DNA from: an uncultured Dokdonia sp.
Lineage (GTDB): Bacteria; Bacteroidota; Bacteroidia; Flavobacteriales; Flavobacteriaceae
Assembly (NCBI RefSeq): GCF_947492815.1
Contig: NZ_CANLOB010000001.1
Coordinates: forward strand, 1 to 64,000
Direction: 5' to 3'
Length of the DNA: 64,000 bases
In this document: positions 1-8,918 of the stretch, piece after piece
How positions within the stretch are numbered: the first letter of the stretch is position 1
Layout: each line of letters opens with the position of its first letter
The notes under the pieces: generated by a model
Database searches by the model: none
What the model was told of the DNA's origin: nothing
What the model saw: only the letters and a program-made list of their open reading frames with translations
Made by a program: the position numbers and the translations under genes

Positions 1-2598
1 TGTACCATTAAAATCAGGATCTGGCGTATAGGTCACCGTACCATCTGTCTCGATCGTTACCGTTCCATTGGCTGGATCTGTCACCTCGGTTACTTCTGAA
101 GATCCTCCAGTAACTACGTCATTATCTAATACGTCAATATTTACTGGCGTATCTTCATCAACACTTTCAGTATCATCATTTGTTATAGGAACAATTAAGA
201 AACCGCTAGATTCTAATTCAACACATACATTATCAATATGCGAAACGACTACAAAAAATTCTGTACCTCCTAATCCAGTAACATCTCCTATCGTAAGAGT
301 TGCTGTCGTAAAAGTTGTAAAGTTGGCATCTGTTCCATCGATTAGCATTCCTGCACTTGGATCTCCTATATACCATTCATATCGAAGACCTGCATTTGCA
401 TTTCCTGCAGTTCCATATACAGGCGCTCCAGAAGCATAACTAGTTGCCTCATCTCCTCTAGCTGCTACACTAAAAGAAGTTCCTCCAGAGACTACTGCTT
501 GATCTGGAACTTGAGTAGTAATAACTACCTGTGTTGCTTGACTTTCATTACCATTTACACCATTATAACCTCCTGAAACATCTCCTCCTCCTGTTACTTG
601 ACCAGTAGTCGAATTTACTACAGTAGGATCATCTCCTAAAATGCCATCACCATCGTCATCAGTCCCTCCAGATTCTAACACATCATCACATCCATCTCCA
701 TCTGCATCTTCCTCTAAATGATTTGCAATTCCATCATTATCTGTATCATCAAATGTACAATATCCGAAATCGGAGAATAAAAAAGTAACATTTCCTGTAT
801 TTGCATTATCTCCGTCTGATCTTGCTTTACGAGTCGCAATACTAAAACTTGTAACTACTCCTGTGATTTGAACATCTGTGCTATTTAAGGATGTATTACC
901 TGAACCTGCTGTAAAAGAAGTAATCGTCGCCGAATTTGTGTTATTATTATCAAAATCAAACAACAATGCTCCACTTGGATTTTGAGATGGAAGTGCTCCT
1001 CCATCATAACCTCCATCTAAGGCTGTTTTATTTTCAAGCGGACCTAATTGAACAATTGGGGTATTTGGTCCTACTGCACTTATAGTAACTCTATCACCTC
1101 CATCTATCCCTGAAAAAACAAATTGAGGATCTATGACAGGCTCGCTAAAAGTAAAAGTATACGTCACACTTTCTCCAACACCGCCATCAACATTATTTCC
1201 TTGTAACCTTAGGGTTGTTGTATTTTCAACTAATAACTGTGTTAACGTTGTTGGTGTATTTACATTTACAATAGCAGTAGTTACATCTACATCTACACCA
1301 TCAAAATCATATATATCATTAATAAAACCTGCGCTATTTTGATTTCCGCTAGGAGCTGTACCTACATTAACCGTCGTTGCACAATTCAACCCTTCGTTTG
1401 TATCTAAAATTCCATCATTATCATCGTCTGTATCACAAAAATCAGACACATCATCTCCATCAAAATCAGGGTTTCCAGAGTCTGATGCATCACAAGGATC
1501 TACTACTACCGTTATTTCTAATATGGCTGTATTTGAACCTGTTCCTAGATCATCTTCAACTCTAAAATTAATATTTGCTGGACCTGTATAATTGGTAGTA
1601 GGTGTAAATGTTACATTTCCAGTAGCATCTACTACATAGGTACCAACACCTGTTATAACTAAAGGACTCCCTACTGTTCCTATGTTTGTAGGATCATTAG
1701 GGTCAATTAAAGTCACTGTAGAAGCATCTAAATTACCATCAGGATCTGAAGAGCCTGTTAAAACATTTATAGATGTATTGCCTGTAGAGTTTACTTCAAC
1801 TGTATTATCAAAATTATCTACTACTACTGGAGGTTCATTAGTAACAACAACAGCTGGGGTTCCAAAAACGACCTCTCCTAAAAATCCGATAGAGATTTGT
1901 CTTGTTGTAAGAGGATCAGCATTTGTTCTTCCTAATGTAAAATCTATCGTATTTGTGTTTACATAATTCAAACGTATTATAGACCTTGTATTTAATTCAC
2001 TAACACCTGGATCTGTAACATTAAAACTATCAAATCGTACCGTTCCACCCGTAGGTGCTCCTGCAACTATAATAGAGTTTGGAAATCCGCCTGCTTCCAA
2101 TTCATAACTTGCTGGCGTAGTTGCAATAACAAATTCACCTGCATCATTATCTATCACCTCCATCGTAAAAGAATCTAGAGGTATTGGAATTGCATCTGCC
2201 AAATTAGGCTCTGAAGAATCTGCAACAATAAATTGTATACTCCAAGATACCGCCTCATTTGCTGTATCATACGTTATTGAAGGTTCAAATCTATTTATAA
2301 TAGCTGTTGTTCCATCAACAGTATTTACGGTAGGTGTTCCCGTGAAACTAACAAGTGTTACAAGGGCATCTACATCTATTGTTCCTCCATTTACCGTCAA
2401 AGAAACATCAGAGAACCTATAAACCGAACCCGGTTGGTTTATAGTACCAGATACTAATATTTGATTATTAGGAAAAATAGGTGTTTCTTGACTATGAGCA
2501 GGTATAACCGCAAACAATGTTAAAACAAAAAGCACACTATACGTACGTATAGTATGAATTTTGTTTAAAATGGTTGAGAATCGAGTATTGATTTTCAT
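1..2598 (-). CDS. Large secreted calcium-binding surface protein, C-terminus outside window
   Basis: The frame is open from the ATG at 2598-2596 to the left edge, giving 866 residues and no stop. Residues 1 to about 36 form a signal peptide ending near PAHSQ. A cadherin-like/tandem-95 repeat (PPVVVDNF to about YTGPANINF) lies at roughly 255-345. Two Asp-rich thrombospondin type-3 stretches follow, about 366-402 (DFDGDDVSDFCDTDDDNDG) and about 616-660 (DTDNDGIANHLEEDADGDG), which are typical Ca2+ loops. Another cadherin-like unit starts near 805 (SVDEDTPVNIDVLDNDV). Flavobacterial proteins of this design are normally exported by T9SS and carry a sorting domain at the C-terminus; that end is not visible, so export by T9SS is inference. 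The role could be adhesion or gliding; nothing here decides it. Confidence 0.82.
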   Translation of the reverse strand, partial: MKINTRFSTILNKIHTIRTYSVLFVLTLFAVIPAHSQETPIFPNNQILVSGTINQPGSVYRFSDVSLTVNGGTIDVDALVTLVSFTGTPTVNTVDGTTAIINRFEPSITYDTANEAVSWSIQFIVADSSEPNLADAIPIPLDSFTMEVIDNDAGEFVIATTPASYELEAGGFPNSIIVAGAPTGGTVRFDSFNVTDPGVSELNTRSIIRLNYVNTNTIDFTLGRTNADPLTTRQISIGFLGEVVFGTPAVVVTNEPPVVVDNFDNTVEVNSTGNTSINVLTGSSDPDGNLDASTVTLIDPNDPTNIGTVGSPLVITGVGTYVVDATGNVTFTPTTNYTGPANINFRVEDDLGTGSNTAILEITVVVDPCDASDSGNPDFDGDDVSDFCDTDDDNDGILDTNEGLNCATTVNVGTAPSGNQNSAGFINDIYDFDGVDVDVTTAIVNVNTPTTLTQLLVENTTTLRLQGNNVDGGVGESVTYTFTFSEPVIDPQFVFSGIDGGDRVTISAVGPNTPIVQLGPLENKTALDGGYDGGALPSQNPSGALLFDFDNNNTNSATITSFTAGSGNTSLNSTDVQITGVVTSFSIATRKARSDGDNANTGNVTFLFSDFGYCTFDDTDNDGIANHLEEDADGDGCDDVLESGGTDDDGDGILGDDPTVVNSTTGQVTGGGDVSGGYNGVNGNESQATQVVITTQVPDQAVVSGGTSFSVAARGDEATSYASGAPVYGTAGNANAGLRYEWYIGDPSAGMLIDGTDANFTTFTTATLTIGDVTGLGGTEFFVVVSHIDNVCVELESSGFLIVPITNDDTESVDEDTPVNIDVLDNDVVTGGSSEVTEVTDPANGTVTIETDGTVTYTPDPDFNGT

Positions 2599-3103
2599 AC
2601 GCTTCTTCTTTTAATACTTGAATAGGTCAAGTATATTATTTTGATGTGTGTTGGTGTATATATATTGTATCTACGCAAAAAGCAGCTAAATAGCCTTTTT
2701 AACGCATTCATTTTAATCAATTCACTAAAAACAATTAGAGAGCCAAGTGTAGTCACAGCAAAGAAATCACTGTGTTGTTGAAGAAAAATTAGAAACACAT
2801 ACCATAATAGCACTATCAAATTTGATATGCTTTTTAGGGTTGTAAATGCTTCTGACAACAAGGCGAGGGCTACCTTATTATTCATAGTTTTTTTTTGGTT
2901 TGATTATTATTTATTCAAAATTTAGGGATCTTCTATACAGTAGGGAACCATATAAAAGAATGAACATTCTAATCATCCAGCTAAAATAAAAATTACTGTT
3001 TTAACTAATTTTTAAGACCTAAAAAATCAACGATTGTCGACAAAAGGGTTAAAAACATCGGCAAAATACATAATTTTATTCACATAGTTATTAACAATAT
3101 ACA

Positions 3104-3150
3104 TTTTTTTACGGCTAAACCATAAAAATCATAGGTTTAACCGTAAAAAA
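3104..3150. terminator. Bidirectional terminator-like hairpin downstream of rseP
   Basis: A run of T precedes ACGG-c-TAAACC (3111-3121), which pairs with GGTTTA-a-CCGT (3134-3144) followed by AAAAAA. Read on the minus strand this is a stem with one mismatch followed by a U-run, about 270 bases past the rseP stop. It would also work on the plus strand, although no plus-strand gene lies upstream. Confidence 0.6.
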
Positions 3151-3392
3151 TTAAATATTAAAAAAATACTAGTAAAAAATAGTATACTTGAATTATTCAA
3201 GAAGAAACTTCTATTTTTTTCAGAAAAATCCTAAATCTTAAAATAGAGCTATTTTAATAAACTTAATCAGAAAAGACACTCATTAGCTAAACAAATTCTC
3301 AAAAAGGCATTTAAACCCTCTTAAAAAAGACAATAAAAAACATAATCATAAGGTAAAGCTATATGAATTCAAATTAATATAATGTTTTACTA

Positions 3393-3418
3393 TTACATGC
3401 TTTCGCGAAAGCGTGTAA
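3393..3418. repeat. TTTCGCGAAA palindrome, copy 1 (intergenic)
   Basis: A 26-base dyad with a single mismatched pair, TTACA-t-GCTTTCGCGAAAGC-g-TGTAA, lying immediately past the rseP stop codon. It is the longest dyad of the family in this window. It has no loop or U-run of its own, so it is not an ordinary terminator. Confidence 0.85.
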
Positions 3419-3419
3419 T

Positions 3420-4730
3420 TTATTTAAACAAATTCCATATATCATTTCCAAAAATAACAACCATTAGTCCCATTACAATAACGAATCCTATAATCTGACC
3501 AACTTCAAGTGTTTTCTCTGAAGGAGCTTTTCCAGAAATCATTTCATATAATAAAAACATTACGTGTCCTCCATCTAGAGCAGGAATAGGTAAAATATTT
3601 ACAAAAGCTAACCATACAGAAAACATAGCTGTGAATGACCAAAAAGCTGTCCAATCCCAAGTAGGTGACATCATATCAACGATACCAATAGGACCTTTTA
3701 CATTTTTATATCCCTGAACTTCTTTATTAAAGATAAGCTTAAACTGTTTTACTTGTTTTTTAAGAACACCTATTGTTTCACTCCAACCTGCTGGTATCGC
3801 AGCCAAAATACTATACTCATCTGTTATAGAATACCCATTAGCATCTCTATAAACTCCAAAAGCTCCTTCTTTTGGCAAATGCGCAAACTTATGATAGAAA
3901 TTTCCATTAAGTCTATATTTAATTTCTAGCACATCTCCTTTCCTATCTTGTATTGCACCTTCAACATCACTCCAGAAATCAACTTTCTTATTATTCATGG
4001 CAACAATCTCTGCTCCAGCACTTAATCCAAGCATTTCAGCTATACTACTTTCTTTAACAGAACCTATTTTAGGAGCAAATCCCGGGCCAATAAAAGGTCC
4101 TCCATCTGAATTCAATACTTGTTTTTTTCCTGTATCCTTTATAGGAAAACTCATCTCTATATCATCTCTTAAAACAGTCACTTCATCGCCTAATAATACA
4201 TCCATAGGCAGGAATTTATCAAATCGCTTAACAGGTTTACCATCTATAGCTAGAATTTGATCTCCATTTTTAAACCCTAAACTTTCTCCAGCATCACTTA
4301 CATCAATACCGTACTTTAGATTATTTGCAGGTATATAGGTATCTCCATTTACGACAAGCATAGTACTATAAATAACCCAAGCTAATATGACATTTACCGT
4401 CACACCACCTACCATTACAATAAGACGTTGCCAAGCTGGTTTAGATCTAAATTCCCATGGTTCTGGATCTTTTTTCATCTGCTCTTTATCCATGCTTTCA
4501 TCTATCATTCCTGCAATTTTCACATATCCCCCAAGAGGTAACCAACCTACTCCATACACTGTTTCTCCTATTTTCTTTTTGAAAAGGGCAAACTTCACAT
4601 CAAAAAATAAGAAGAATTTCTCTACTTTAATTCCAAACCAGCGTGCTGGCAAGAAATGACCAAACTCGTGTAAGATCACTAAAATAGAAATGGCAAGAAC
4701 AAATTGTGATATCTGTATAAATAGCTCCAT
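3420..4730 (-). CDS. rseP: RIP metalloprotease RseP (site-2 protease)
   Basis: Inner-membrane zinc protease of the M50 family that cuts membrane-embedded anti-sigma factors and signal peptide remnants. The zinc motif HEFGH sits at residues 21-25 inside the first membrane helix. The second catalytic motif, PALDGGH, is in the C-terminal membrane region (NILPIPALDGGHVMF). Two PDZ-like segments lie between them, with GFKNGDQILAIDGKPV typical of the first and SAGAEIVAMNNKKVDF of the second. The length of 436 residues is normal. The gene stands alone on the minus strand; the divergent neighbour is the Sco1-like gene, with about 150 bases between the starts. Substrate in this organism is unknown; by analogy it would be an ECF anti-sigma factor. 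Confidence 0.96.
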   Translation of the reverse strand: MELFIQISQFVLAISILVILHEFGHFLPARWFGIKVEKFFLFFDVKFALFKKKIGETVYGVGWLPLGGYVKIAGMIDESMDKEQMKKDPEPWEFRSKPAWQRLIVMVGGVTVNVILAWVIYSTMLVVNGDTYIPANNLKYGIDVSDAGESLGFKNGDQILAIDGKPVKRFDKFLPMDVLLGDEVTVLRDDIEMSFPIKDTGKKQVLNSDGGPFIGPGFAPKIGSVKESSIAEMLGLSAGAEIVAMNNKKVDFWSDVEGAIQDRKGDVLEIKYRLNGNFYHKFAHLPKEGAFGVYRDANGYSITDEYSILAAIPAGWSETIGVLKKQVKQFKLIFNKEVQGYKNVKGPIGIVDMMSPTWDWTAFWSFTAMFSVWLAFVNILPIPALDGGHVMFLLYEMISGKAPSEKTLEVGQIIGFVIVMGLMVVIFGNDIWNLFK

Positions 4731-4863
4731 GGCTGTTGTAAGTCAAAATTTAAAACGCACAAAAGTAATCTTTTCACATCGCATAAGAAAGCAATTACAC
4801 GATTGTACGTTTCTTTTCACTTTTTTTTAAGGTAAAAAAGCATGTGAACTCAAATTCCAGTTG

Positions 4864-4871
4864 TAATTTTG
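4864..4871 (+). promoter_or_regulatory. Putative -7 box TAATTTTG upstream of Sco1-like gene
   Basis: The octamer matches the Bacteroidota -7 consensus TAnnTTTG and ends 6 bases before the ATG at 4878. A transcript starting at the usual distance would begin at or next to the start codon, so the message would be nearly leaderless. No good -33 TTTG element is seen. Confidence 0.45.
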
Positions 4872-4877
4872 CAAAAA

Positions 4878-5594
4878 ATGAGTTGTATGCTACACTTTTT
4901 TAAGCGATATAAAATTTTTATCATAACAATGACCACTTTATCGATCATTATTATGACATTAATATATAGTCAACTTAAACCTCAAAAGAGATTGACATAT
5001 ATCAAAGCAAAAGATTTAAACCGCGCTTTAGTAGATTCTACTTTACAAGACAGTAAAAGAAAGCAACGCATAGGAGACTTTTCTTTAATTAATCAAAATA
5101 ATGACACGATTACCCAAGATGATTATAAAGGAAAAATTTATATAGCGGATTTTTTCTTTACTACTTGTCAAACAATCTGTCCTATTATGACAGAACATAT
5201 GGTTGAAATTCAACAAGAACTCAAGAATGATCCTGAAATAAAATTATTATCTCACTCTGTTATACCTACGTATGACACCCCAGATATCCTTAAAAAATAC
5301 GCACTACAAAAAGGGGTTGATGATACTCGTTGGAATTTAGTAACAGGCTCTCAAAAAGAAATATTTACGCTTGCACGAAAACATTATTTGGCTGTTCAAG
5401 ATATCCCCGGAACAGAAGATGATCTTGACATGGTACATACAGAAAATTTTATGCTCATAGATAAAAAAGGATATATTCGAGGGTATTATGACGGTACAGA
5501 CCCAGAGGCTATAAAAGTACTTCTTGAAGAGATTGAAATCCTAAAAATGGAATATGCACCTAAACAAGGATGGGTCGAAAAACTATTTAATTAA
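4878..5594 (+). CDS. SCO1/SenC family copper chaperone-like thioredoxin-fold protein
   Basis: Membrane-anchored periplasmic thioredoxin-fold protein of the Sco family, which delivers copper to the CuA site of cytochrome c oxidase or handles disulfides. One membrane helix is near the N-terminus (IFIITMTTLSIIIMTLIY). The copper-binding CxxxCP motif is present (FFTTCQTICPIM), as is the distal His in DMVHTENFML; these three ligands are diagnostic. I take the ATG at 4878 as start (238 residues) because the in-frame TTG at 4869 lies inside a promoter-like box; the ATG at 4887 is also possible. It precedes feoAB in the same direction with an 88-base gap, so it may be a separate unit. No oxidase genes are in the window. 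Confidence 0.9.
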   Translation: MSCMLHFFKRYKIFIITMTTLSIIIMTLIYSQLKPQKRLTYIKAKDLNRALVDSTLQDSKRKQRIGDFSLINQNNDTITQDDYKGKIYIADFFFTTCQTICPIMTEHMVEIQQELKNDPEIKLLSHSVIPTYDTPDILKKYALQKGVDDTRWNLVTGSQKEIFTLARKHYLAVQDIPGTEDDLDMVHTENFMLIDKKGYIRGYYDGTDPEAIKVLLEEIEILKMEYAPKQGWVEKLFN

Positions 5595-5646
5595 TCCCAT
5601 CGATTTACTTAACAAAATTTATCTTTTTCCTTTAACAGAAATGGTG

Positions 5647-5654
5647 TATTTTTG
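5647..5654 (+). promoter_or_regulatory. Putative -7 box TATTTTTG upstream of feoA
   Basis: Matches TAnnTTTG and lies 28 bases before the TTG start of feoA, a normal distance. It would separate transcription of feoAB from the preceding Sco1-like gene. No clear -33 element or Fur box was recognised. Confidence 0.35.
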
Positions 5655-5682
5655 CCTTGTTTAAATTTAATCTAAATAAGCA

Positions 5683-5913
5683 TTGAAGAAAACAATTGCG
5701 CATTTGCAAAAAGGAGAAAAAGCGATTATTAAAGACATCGCTACAGATAAAGTCCCTCTTAAATTATTAGAGATGGGCTGTCTTCCTGGTAATGAAGTAC
5801 AACTTTTACAATTAGCACCTTTTTCTGATCCAATGTATATTAATGTAAATGGAAGTCATCTTGCCATACGTAAAGAGACTGCATTACATATCTCAATAGA
5901 AACGCCATCGTAA
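5683..5913 (+). CDS. feoA: FeoA family ferrous iron transport protein A
   Basis: Small cytoplasmic SH3-like protein of 76 residues that works with FeoB in Fe(II) uptake. Typical features are the LLEMGCLPGNEVQLL turn and the SDPMYINVNGSHLAIRKE strand region near the C-terminus. The start is TTG at 5683; the first in-frame ATG falls in the middle of the domain, so a non-ATG start is needed. The gene ends 4 bases before feoB, consistent with translational coupling. Confidence 0.9.
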   Translation: MKKTIAHLQKGEKAIIKDIATDKVPLKLLEMGCLPGNEVQLLQLAPFSDPMYINVNGSHLAIRKETALHISIETPS

Positions 5914-5917
5914 CTTT

Positions 5918-8017
5918 ATGGCAAAGCAACTCAACGTAGCACTTATAGGAAATCCTAATACAGGAAAAACTTCCGTGTTTAATCATCTTACAGGTCTCAA
6001 CCAACAGGTAGGAAATTATCCTGGTATTACTGTAGAGAAAAAGGAAGGTATTTGTAAACTAGCGAGGGGTGTAAAAGCACATATTTTAGATCTCCCAGGG
6101 ACTTATAGTCTTAATGCATCTTCTTTAGATGAAAATGTTGTTATTGAATTATTACTCAATAAAAAAGACAAAGATTTCCCTGATGTTGCTGTTGTTATTT
6201 CTGATGTAGAAAATTTAAAAAGAAACTTACTTCTTTTTACTCAAATAAAAGACCTTGGTATTCCTACTATTTTAGCTATTAATATGGCTGATCGTATGAA
6301 ACGTAAAGCCATCAGTTTAGATATTCCAAAAATGGAGGAACATTTAAACACAAAGATTGCTTTAATAAGTAGTCGAAAAAACCAAGGAATCGATTATTTA
6401 AAACAACTTATCTCTGAATACAAGAACATTTCTACACAACCTTGTGTAAATGCTTCTGTGATTGCTCCAGAATATTTTGACAGATTACGCAAAGCTTTTC
6501 CTAATCAAGACTTATATAAATTATGGCTTGTCATTACACAAGATGTAAATTTTGGAAAGATAGAACGCAAAGAGATGAGCACTATAGCTTCTTTCAAGAC
6601 AGAATCTGTTAGTAACCTTAAACGTTTACAGCAAAAAGAAACGATTATACGGTATAAATTTATTAACGATGTTTTAAAAGAAACATTAACGATAGATTCT
6701 GAAAACGCAAAAGACTTACGATCCCGCTTAGACAGGGTTTTAACTCACAAGGTCTGGGGCTATGTGATTTTCTTCTCCTTATTAATGCTCATATTTCAAG
6801 TGTTATTCAAATGGTCTGAGTATCCTATGAATTTTATAGATGCTAGTTTTGCTTCTTTAAGTGAATGGGTAAAAGACACTCTTCCTCCGGGAGCATTTAC
6901 AAATCTTTTATCTGAGGGAATCATCGCCGGATTAGGAGGTATCGTCATATTCATACCACAAATAGCCTTTTTATTTTTATTTATCTCCATACTAGAAGAA
7001 AGCGGTTATATGAGTCGCGTGGTATTTCTAATGGATAGAGTTATGCGACGTTTTGGCCTTAGTGGAAAAAGTGTTGTCCCCCTTGTTTCTGGAACTGCTT
7101 GTGCAATTCCTGCTATTATGGCAACACGTAATATAGAGAGTTGGAAAGAGCGTCTTATTACGATACTTGTGACTCCTTTTACAACCTGTTCTGCACGACT
7201 ACCCGTATATGTGATTATCATAGAATTAGTCATCCCTAATGACACATTCTTATTCTTTAATCTACAAGGGCTTACACTCATGTTATTATACCTTATAGGT
7301 TTTGGTACTGCTATAGGGTCTGCTTGGTTACTAAATAAAACATTAAAAATTAGGAGTAAATCATTTTTTGTAATAGAAATGCCTAATTATAAGCTTCCGT
7401 TGTTTAAAAATGTAGCTATTAATGTTTTAGAAAAAACAAAATCGTTTGTAGTTGATGCTGGTAAAATAATTCTAGCTATTTCTATAGTTTTATGGGTACT
7501 GGCATCTTATGGCCCGACAAAGGAATTTTCAAATGCAGAAGCTGTCGTGACTGCTCAAATGGAAGAGGGCGCTTTTGCGAAAACGGATTTAGAAAAACAA
7601 ATTGCTTCTTATAGGTTAGAGAAGAGTTATATCGGCCATCTCGGAAAATTTATAGAACCGGCAGTAAAACCTCTAGGGTATGATTGGAAAATAGGGATTG
7701 CCTTGATTACTTCATTTGCTGCTAGAGAAGTCTTCATAGGAACACTAGCTACCATTTATAGTGTTGGTAATGATGACGATGAAACTATCAAAAGGCGGAT
7801 GGCAAATGAAACGAATGCTATTACTGGAAAGCCTCTATTTAATTTTGCAAGCGGATTATCTCTATTATTATTTTATGCATTTGCCATGCAGTGTATGAGC
7901 ACATTAGCTATTGTAAAACGAGAAACAAACAGTTGGAAATGGCCTATGCTTCAATTAGGAGTCATGAGTGCTTTTGCGTATCTTGTTGCTTTAATAGCAT
8001 ATCAAGTCTTTAAGTAA
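5918..8017 (+). CDS. feoB: Ferrous iron transporter FeoB
   Basis: Inner-membrane Fe(II) transporter with an N-terminal GTPase. G1 is GNPNTGKT (about 11-18), the switch region contains GNYPGITVEKKEG, G3 is DLPGTYSL and G4 is NMAD. Hydrophobic segments from about residue 285 onward include the two gate regions, with SGKSVVPLVSGTACAIPAIM and VTPFTTCSARLPVY typical of FeoB. The length of 699 residues is normal for Bacteroidota. A degenerate relative of the TTTCGCGAAA palindrome (GCTTTTGCGAAAAC) lies near 7570. The gene forms an operon with feoA upstream and, most likely, two small membrane-protein genes downstream. Confidence 0.97.
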   Translation: MAKQLNVALIGNPNTGKTSVFNHLTGLNQQVGNYPGITVEKKEGICKLARGVKAHILDLPGTYSLNASSLDENVVIELLLNKKDKDFPDVAVVISDVENLKRNLLLFTQIKDLGIPTILAINMADRMKRKAISLDIPKMEEHLNTKIALISSRKNQGIDYLKQLISEYKNISTQPCVNASVIAPEYFDRLRKAFPNQDLYKLWLVITQDVNFGKIERKEMSTIASFKTESVSNLKRLQQKETIIRYKFINDVLKETLTIDSENAKDLRSRLDRVLTHKVWGYVIFFSLLMLIFQVLFKWSEYPMNFIDASFASLSEWVKDTLPPGAFTNLLSEGIIAGLGGIVIFIPQIAFLFLFISILEESGYMSRVVFLMDRVMRRFGLSGKSVVPLVSGTACAIPAIMATRNIESWKERLITILVTPFTTCSARLPVYVIIIELVIPNDTFLFFNLQGLTLMLLYLIGFGTAIGSAWLLNKTLKIRSKSFFVIEMPNYKLPLFKNVAINVLEKTKSFVVDAGKIILAISIVLWVLASYGPTKEFSNAEAVVTAQMEEGAFAKTDLEKQIASYRLEKSYIGHLGKFIEPAVKPLGYDWKIGIALITSFAAREVFIGTLATIYSVGNDDDETIKRRMANETNAITGKPLFNFASGLSLLLFYAFAMQCMSTLAIVKRETNSWKWPMLQLGVMSAFAYLVALIAYQVFK

Positions 8018-8073
8018 AGAACATTCCTTTATTACGACTAGACTAGAGAATTTATTAAAAGAGCATATTATTT

Positions 8074-8217
8074 ATGGATCAATTTCAAAACATCATTGTC
8101 TTTTCTATTTTTCTATTAGCTGTTGGCTATTTGGTATCAAAATTTATATGGACACCTTCTTTTTTAAAGAAAAAATCTAAAGACGGATGTGGCGATGGTA
8201 ATTGTGGCTGTCACTAA
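8074..8217 (+). CDS. FeoB-associated Cys-rich membrane peptide
   Basis: A 47-residue frame starting at ATG 8074. It has one membrane helix (about 7-27), a basic stretch (KKKSK) and a Cys-rich tail ending CGDGNCGCH. This is the layout of the small FeoB-associated Cys-rich proteins found after feoB in many bacteria, which may stabilise FeoB or sense iron. It begins 56 bases after feoB and its TAA is directly followed by the ATG of the next gene. Family membership is from layout, not a search. Confidence 0.8.
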   Translation: MDQFQNIIVFSIFLLAVGYLVSKFIWTPSFLKKKSKDGCGDGNCGCH

Positions 8218-8451
8218 ATGGGTTTACTCTTTGTTCTTATTGGATATATTCTTGATTTCAAAAAAGACAAGAGTAATTTTATTAAAGAAATGGCTGTTGG
8301 TTTAGCTTATTTTATAGGAAATCTTATTCTTGCACTTATTCTCCATTTTGTGTTTGGCTTCCATTTTATCTTATGCATCTTTGTATTTGCTATAGAGATT
8401 GTATTACTTTTTTCTATTAAAGCTTATATTCAAACGAAACAGGCTCCATAA
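8218..8451 (+). CDS. Small hydrophobic membrane protein in the feo operon
   Basis: A 77-residue protein with two or three predicted membrane segments (MGLLFVLIGYIL; VGLAYFIGNLILALILHFVF; FILCIFVFAIEIVLLF) separated by a short charged loop (DFKKDKSNFIKE). Its ATG touches the stop of the FeoB-associated peptide gene, so the two are almost certainly cotranscribed. I do not recognise the family. Context suggests a role connected with iron uptake. Confidence 0.7.
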   Translation: MGLLFVLIGYILDFKKDKSNFIKEMAVGLAYFIGNLILALILHFVFGFHFILCIFVFAIEIVLLFSIKAYIQTKQAP

Positions 8452-8462
8452 ACAGACGCATA

Positions 8463-8867
8463 CTATACTTGTAATTCTAAATAATACACACGGTTACTAA
8501 TAGCTGTACTTGTTTCTGGATATGGAGATAAACGCACAGCTTTTATAACAAATTTATCGGATACATATAAGGTGTTACTTTTTCCAGATGCATCAAAAAT
8601 CACCTCTTTTTCTATAGATTCCTCTCCCTTTTCTTTGACACGAACTTTAATTTTTGCTTGCCCTGCCCAAACACAGTTTACGTCTTTTGGACATCTAGAA
8701 TCTTCTATTACTTCTAAAAAAGTAATTTCTACAGCATTGATTTGTTGATGTTCTCCAATACCAAGTTTATAAGACACAGGGTTTACGGCTATTGCAGGTG
8801 ATGTATTTTGTGCTTTCGCGAAAGCGCAAAAAGAAATAAAAACGAATAGTATGCGTAGGGTATTCAT
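8463..8867 (-). CDS. Secreted conserved hypothetical protein
   Basis: A 134-residue exported protein. The signal peptide MNTLRILFVFISFCAFAKA is followed by QNT, with an A-x-A cleavage site. The mature part carries a conserved-looking Cys pair in DSRCPKDVNCVWAGQAK and is otherwise beta-rich (EITFLEV, KIKVRVKEKG, YYLELQV). I recognise this as a type of periplasmic or surface protein seen in Bacteroidota but know no function. It is the last gene of the minus-strand metal-transport run, 51 bases after the second permease. One copy of the TTTCGCGAAA palindrome encodes the AFAKA cleavage region. Confidence 0.75.
   Translation of the reverse strand: MNTLRILFVFISFCAFAKAQNTSPAIAVNPVSYKLGIGEHQQINAVEITFLEVIEDSRCPKDVNCVWAGQAKIKVRVKEKGEESIEKEVIFDASGKSNTLYVSDKFVIKAVRLSPYPETSTAISNRVYYLELQV
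8812..8825. repeat. TTTCGCGAAA palindrome, copy 2 (in a signal peptide)
   Basis: Perfect 14-base dyad GCTTTCGCGAAAGC. Read on the minus strand in this frame it encodes AFAKA, forming the A-x-A signal peptidase site of the secreted protein at 8463-8867. Confidence 0.9.
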
Positions 8868-8918
8868 AATATTTAATTTACGTTATGATTAGGGCAAGAA
8901 CGATGCCATATTACAGAT

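Larger units (their letters stand above)
2599..3419. other. AT-rich intergenic region
   Basis: About 820 bases of very AT-rich DNA between rseP and the surface-protein gene. It holds one clear terminator-like hairpin (3104-3150) and one TTTCGCGAAA palindrome (3393-3418). No gene is convincing. A 96-codon minus-strand frame (2595-2885) exists but has no family features and overlaps the surface-protein start. The long 5' region probably contains the promoter of the surface-protein gene, which I could not place. Confidence 0.6.

Noticed and set aside
2595..2885. A 96-codon minus-strand frame that overlaps the start of the large surface protein (ATGA)
   Set aside because: No recognisable domain, AT-rich composition that gives hydrophobic residues by chance, and the large protein's own start and signal peptide are convincing without it.
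3393..3418. The TTTCGCGAAA palindrome as a transcription terminator of rseP
   Set aside because: The dyad has no loop and no following U-run, and the same core occurs inside many genes. A proper terminator lies at 3104-3150.
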